A stretch of DNA of 15,347 nucleotides, taken from positions 32,367-47,713 of the forward strand of contig DDEV01000016.1 of the NCBI GenBank assembly GCA_002336855.1, given 5' to 3'. This document shows, in pieces, positions 13,257 to 15,347 of the stretch. How positions within the stretch are numbered: position 1 is the stretch's first letter; every line of letters begins with the position of its first letter. The notes beneath the pieces were generated by a model that was given only the letters and a program-made list of their open reading frames with translations, ran no database searches and was not told the origin of the DNA. Position numbers and translations under genes: made by a program. Origin of the DNA: Leucobacter sp. UBA1945 (GTDB lineage: Bacteria; Actinomycetota; Actinomycetes; Actinomycetales; Microbacteriaceae).

Positions 13257-14129
13257 TTACTCTTCTTCGTCGTCTACTTCGTCGTCGTGCTCGAAGTCGA
13301 CCTCATCGTGCGAGTGGTCGTGCAGGTCATGCTCGTCCATCTCGGTGAAGCCGTCCTCGTCGGCGTCGTCATCTTCGTCATCCGAGTCGTCGTCGTCATC
13401 GGAGTCGTCGTCTTCATCAGACTCGTCGTCATCCGAGTCGTCCTCATCGAGGTCAACGCCGTCGATCTCGTCGTCGAAGTCGCTGAAGTCGTTCTCGAGC
13501 ACATCTTCGTCGGCCTCGACGTCGTCTTCTTCAGAGAGCTCGGCTGCGGCAGCCTCGGCCTCGACGGCCTCCTCAGCGGCCTGGCGGGCCTGCGTCTCGC
13601 GATACTGCGCCAGTCGCACTGACCAGGGCACCCACTCGGGAGCGGTGACCGCACCGGCACCGGGCAACAACTCGACCTCGAGCACGTTGACGGGAGAATT
13701 CTCGTCGACACGCGAGAGTGTTGCAGCCCAACGCCACCCGGGGTACCCGGGCAGCCGGCATTCGAAATACAGTGTGAGCACGTGCTGCTCGTGCACCTCG
13801 TGGCCCTCGTCAGCACCGATGGTCTGAGCATCAGTGATCTCGGCGAGCGCACCGCGCGCGACCTCGCGCGAAGCGAGCAGCACGGGGTCTGCCTCGAGCA
13901 CGATCTCTTCGACCGCCTCGACCGGGTCAACAGTTTCGGAAGCCTCGGGCTCGACCGATTCGGCGCCAACAGCGTCTGCGTCGATGACCTCGGGCTCAAC
14001 TGCTTCGTCCGCCTCGGCGCCGGCAGGCTCGGCCTCGACGGCCTCGACATGATCCGTTGCCGACTCGGCCTCAGTCTTCTCCGCCGCAGTCGCCTCGACG
14101 GTCGCAGACTCTTCGGGCAGCTCAGACAT
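13257..14129 (-). CDS. DUF3027 family protein with long acidic tail
   Basis: The start ATG 14129 (MSELPEESATVE) overlaps the upstream cold-shock gene's stop by eight bases (ATGTCTGA), giving 290 residues. An N-terminal Glu/Ala-rich segment (about 1-75) is followed by the DUF3027 core (about 78-178), with DPVLLASREVARGAL, HVLTLYFECRLPGYPGWRWAATLSRVD, VLEVELLPGAGAVTAPEWVPW and RLAQYR. The last 100 or so residues are almost entirely Asp and Glu with Ser, ending in a stretch with five His (MDEHDLHDHSHDE...FEH). No membrane segment is visible. DUF3027 is actinobacterial and of unknown function; the coupling to a cold-shock protein suggests the two work together, perhaps in RNA handling, which is inference. 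The strong acidity would give a very low pI. Confidence 0.93.
   Translation of the reverse strand: MSELPEESATVEATAAEKTEAESATDHVEAVEAEPAGAEADEAVEPEVIDADAVGAESVEPEASETVDPVEAVEEIVLEADPVLLASREVARGALAEITDAQTIGADEGHEVHEQHVLTLYFECRLPGYPGWRWAATLSRVDENSPVNVLEVELLPGAGAVTAPEWVPWSVRLAQYRETQARQAAEEAVEAEAAAAELSEEDDVEADEDVLENDFSDFDDEIDGVDLDEDDSDDDESDEDDDSDDDDDSDDEDDDADEDGFTEMDEHDLHDHSHDEVDFEHDDEVDDEEE
13365..13455. repeat. Imperfect trinucleotide repeat within the acidic tail
   Basis: On the plus strand this part is a run of TCG/TCA/TCT triplets (Asp, Glu and Ser codons on the minus strand) with longer exact copies such as GTCATCCGAGTCGTC occurring twice. Tail length could vary by in-frame slippage. Confidence 0.6.
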
Positions 14130-14499
14130 CGAAGTCGTCCGCCACTCGGCGCAGCATGGTTGCGAGCTGGCGCGATCCTTGTCGTTCAGGGTACTGGCCA
14201 TGCTTCAAACGACCGCCGACCGCGTCAAGCAACTTCACGAGATCTTCGATAATGATGGCCATCTCGTCTGCGGACTTGCGGTCGCGCTTTGCAGCGCGAG
14301 GTGTCTCGAGCAGGCGAACCGACAGCGCCTGCGGGCCACGGCGCCCGTCAGCAACGCCGTACTCGAGGCGCGTGCCAGCGGTCACCTCGGCGTCTGCGGG
14401 CAGCACCGAGGCGTGCAGAAATACCTGCTCGCCGTCGTCGCCCTGAATGAAGCCGAAGCCCTTTTCTTCGTCGTAGAACCTGACCTTGCCGGTGGGCAT
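14122..14499 (-). CDS. Cold-shock-domain protein with C-terminal extension
   Basis: This 125-residue protein starts at ATG 14499 behind AAGGA at six bases. Residues 1-66 form a cold-shock domain with the RNA-binding motifs EKGFGFIQ (RNP1) and VFLHASVL (RNP2), in a scaffold MPTGKVRFYDEEKG typical of the family, which binds single-stranded nucleic acid. Unlike compact 67-residue CspA types, about 60 residues follow (from RAAKRDRKSADEM), with a predicted helix (MAIIIEDLVKLLDAVGGRL) and a basic then acidic end (GSRQLATMLRRVADDFDV); long forms are known in actinobacteria. It is the first gene of a two-gene unit with DUF3027, by stop/start overlap. A -10 TAGACT (14569-14574, minus strand) gives a leader of about 60 bases that contains a hairpin. 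Confidence 0.95.
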   Translation of the reverse strand: MPTGKVRFYDEEKGFGFIQGDDGEQVFLHASVLPADAEVTAGTRLEYGVADGRRGPQALSVRLLETPRAAKRDRKSADEMAIIIEDLVKLLDAVGGRLKHGQYPERQGSRQLATMLRRVADDFDV

Positions 14500-14537
14500 G
14501 CCTGTTCCTTTCCGGCGCTGTCGCGCCGCACACTCAC

Positions 14538-14574
14538 GGGGCGACTAGCCCCTATTACCTATTAGTAGAGTCTA
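14538..14574 (-). promoter_or_regulatory. Promoter and leader elements of the cold-shock gene
   Basis: On the minus strand TAGACT (14574-14569) is a -10 candidate. A 7-base tandem (TAATAGG twice, 14564-14551) covers the likely start region, and GGGGC-TAGTC-GCCCC (14552-14538) forms a five-pair leader hairpin about 40 bases before the start codon. No clear -35 was found. Confidence 0.4.
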
Positions 14575-14604
14575 TCCGCCCTGCTGCAGCCCCCGCGCCT
14601 CCAC

Positions 14605-14663
14605 GCAGTAGTGCACGAATTGCACTCTCGCGACGGCAGAGGGCGCGTTTCGTGCACTATTGC
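14605..14663. repeat. Interrupted palindrome between lysR and the cold-shock gene
   Basis: GCAGTAGTGCACGAA (14605-14619) and TTCGTGCACTATTGC (14649-14663) are inverted copies with a single mismatch, separated by 29 bases. A nested GTGCA-N5-TGCAC (14611-14625) gives a third related half-site. It lies just after the lysR stop and before the csp promoter, so it may end lysR transcripts or act as an operator for csp. Confidence 0.6.
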
Positions 14664-14685
14664 CACCGGGGGCACCGGACGGGCG

Positions 14686-15347
14686 CTACCCACCGACGAG
14701 CACCTCGGCCTCGCGCCGCAGCGCCTCGCGCACCGCGGCGAGCGCCGGGTGGTCGACGCTCGAGATCCGTGCGGCAGTAAAGACCTCTCGCCGGGGTTTG
14801 CCGGGCAGCTCTACGAGCCGGAGGCGATGCGCCGCGCCGATGTGCACGAAGCCAGGCAGCAGTGCGACTGCGTTGCCCGTCTCGATCAGCCGCACGTGCG
14901 CCTGCAGGTCGGCGGTTTCGTAGCGCACGTCGGGCTCGAAGCCGGCGCTGCGGCACGCCTGCTCCGCCCAGTGGCGCGAGGCGGCGCCCCTCGGCTCCAT
15001 GACCCAGGGCAGATCGGCCGCGTCGGCGAGTGAGGACGCGTGGTCGAACGCCTCGTCACCCGCCCCCTCCTGCGGCAGTGCAAGGCGAATCGGGTCGCTC
15101 GCGAGCGGTTCTCGATCGAGCCCGACGAAGTGTGCGGCGGCGTGGCCCGGATATTGCTCGGCGACCACGAGATCGAAGCCCCTCGCCCAGGTGTCATAGA
15201 GCGCGGTCTCTGGTTCGTGCTGCACCATCTCGACACGCAGCATCGGGTGCTCCGCTCGCAGGCGCTTGAGCGCTGAGGGCATCATGGCGAGCAGCGCGGT
15301 CTGAAACACCGCGAGGCGCACGGTGCCCGCCACCTCGGCGTGGCTCT
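14686..15347 (-). CDS. LysR-family regulator, effector-binding part only
   Basis: The frame is open through the right edge; at least 220 residues are visible and the N-terminal winged helix lies outside the window. What is seen begins at the linker (SHAEVAGTVRLAVFQTALLAMMPSALKRLRAEHPMLRVEM), a classic start of the LysR substrate-binding domain. It continues with FDLVVAEQ, REPLASDPIRLALP, PWVMEPRGAASRHWAEQACRSAGF, YETADLQAHVRLIETGNAVALLPGF and the C-terminal helix. The GFEPDVRYETADLQAHVRLIETGNAVALLP part is the most typical. The effector and target genes are unknown. It is the gene upstream of csp on the same strand, separated by 110 bases with an interrupted palindrome. Confidence 0.92.
   Translation of the reverse strand, partial: SHAEVAGTVRLAVFQTALLAMMPSALKRLRAEHPMLRVEMVQHEPETALYDTWARGFDLVVAEQYPGHAAAHFVGLDREPLASDPIRLALPQEGAGDEAFDHASSLADAADLPWVMEPRGAASRHWAEQACRSAGFEPDVRYETADLQAHVRLIETGNAVALLPGFVHIGAAHRLRLVELPGKPRREVFTAARISSVDHPALAAVREALRREAEVLVGG

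Noticed and set aside
13243..13827. A plus-strand serine-rich open frame
   Set aside because: It is the antisense image of the GAC/GAG/GAT repeats coding for the DUF3027 acidic tail; it has no ribosome-binding site or plausible protein character.

Overview
The window is GC-rich and densely packed, with GTG as well as ATG starts. It carries an actinobacterial-type phosphoserine transaminase, a DtxR/IdeR repressor, a DUF3027 protein and a cold-shock protein with a C-terminal extension. This points to a high-GC actinobacterium, most likely a member of the Microbacteriaceae (Leucobacter-like). The assignment is inferred from protein character and gene order, not from a marker gene. Most of the window looks chromosomal and housekeeping; I see no insertion sequence, phage gene or CRISPR array.

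Layout. Bases 1-986 hold the 3' part of a YtcJ-type amidohydrolase, followed by an unrecognised gene with a leaderless-type start (1035-1574). On the minus strand are two tandem paralogous multi-pass membrane proteins (3367 down to 1585) with an 8-base stop/start overlap. An Lrp/AsnC regulator (minus) and kynureninase (plus) diverge around 3927-4071, a KynR-kynU-like arrangement. A RibD_C/DHFR-like reductase follows. Two small paralogous Roadblock/LC7-like proteins lie on the minus strand (6877 down to 6058). After a 382-base gene-free stretch containing several dyads come a DUF305 lipoprotein and an upstream histidine-rich membrane protein of DUF6153 type, probably a metal (copper) handling pair. 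Next are tRNA-Arg(CCU), a secreted NlpC/P60 hydrolase with a good terminator and promoter, NADP-type glutamate dehydrogenase, and DtxR/IdeR with all metal ligands. serC diverges from dtxR. The right end carries DUF3027 and a cold-shock-domain protein (translationally coupled, minus strand) and the C-terminal part of a LysR regulator that runs off the edge.

Metabolic links are loose: glutamate dehydrogenase makes the glutamate used by SerC, and KynU degrades kynurenine to anthranilate and alanine. The most unusual material is non-coding: a 77-base dyad between serC and the DUF3027 gene, an interrupted palindrome between lysR and csp, a cluster of competing inverted repeats upstream of the Roadblock pair, and a promoter of the NlpC/P60 gene that overlaps MtrA-like and DtxR-like sequences. 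I did not find a convincing wholly new multi-gene system. The best candidates for something undescribed are the tandem Roadblock pair, the tandem membrane paralogs, and the csp-DUF3027 pair with its extreme acidic, histidine-containing tail.
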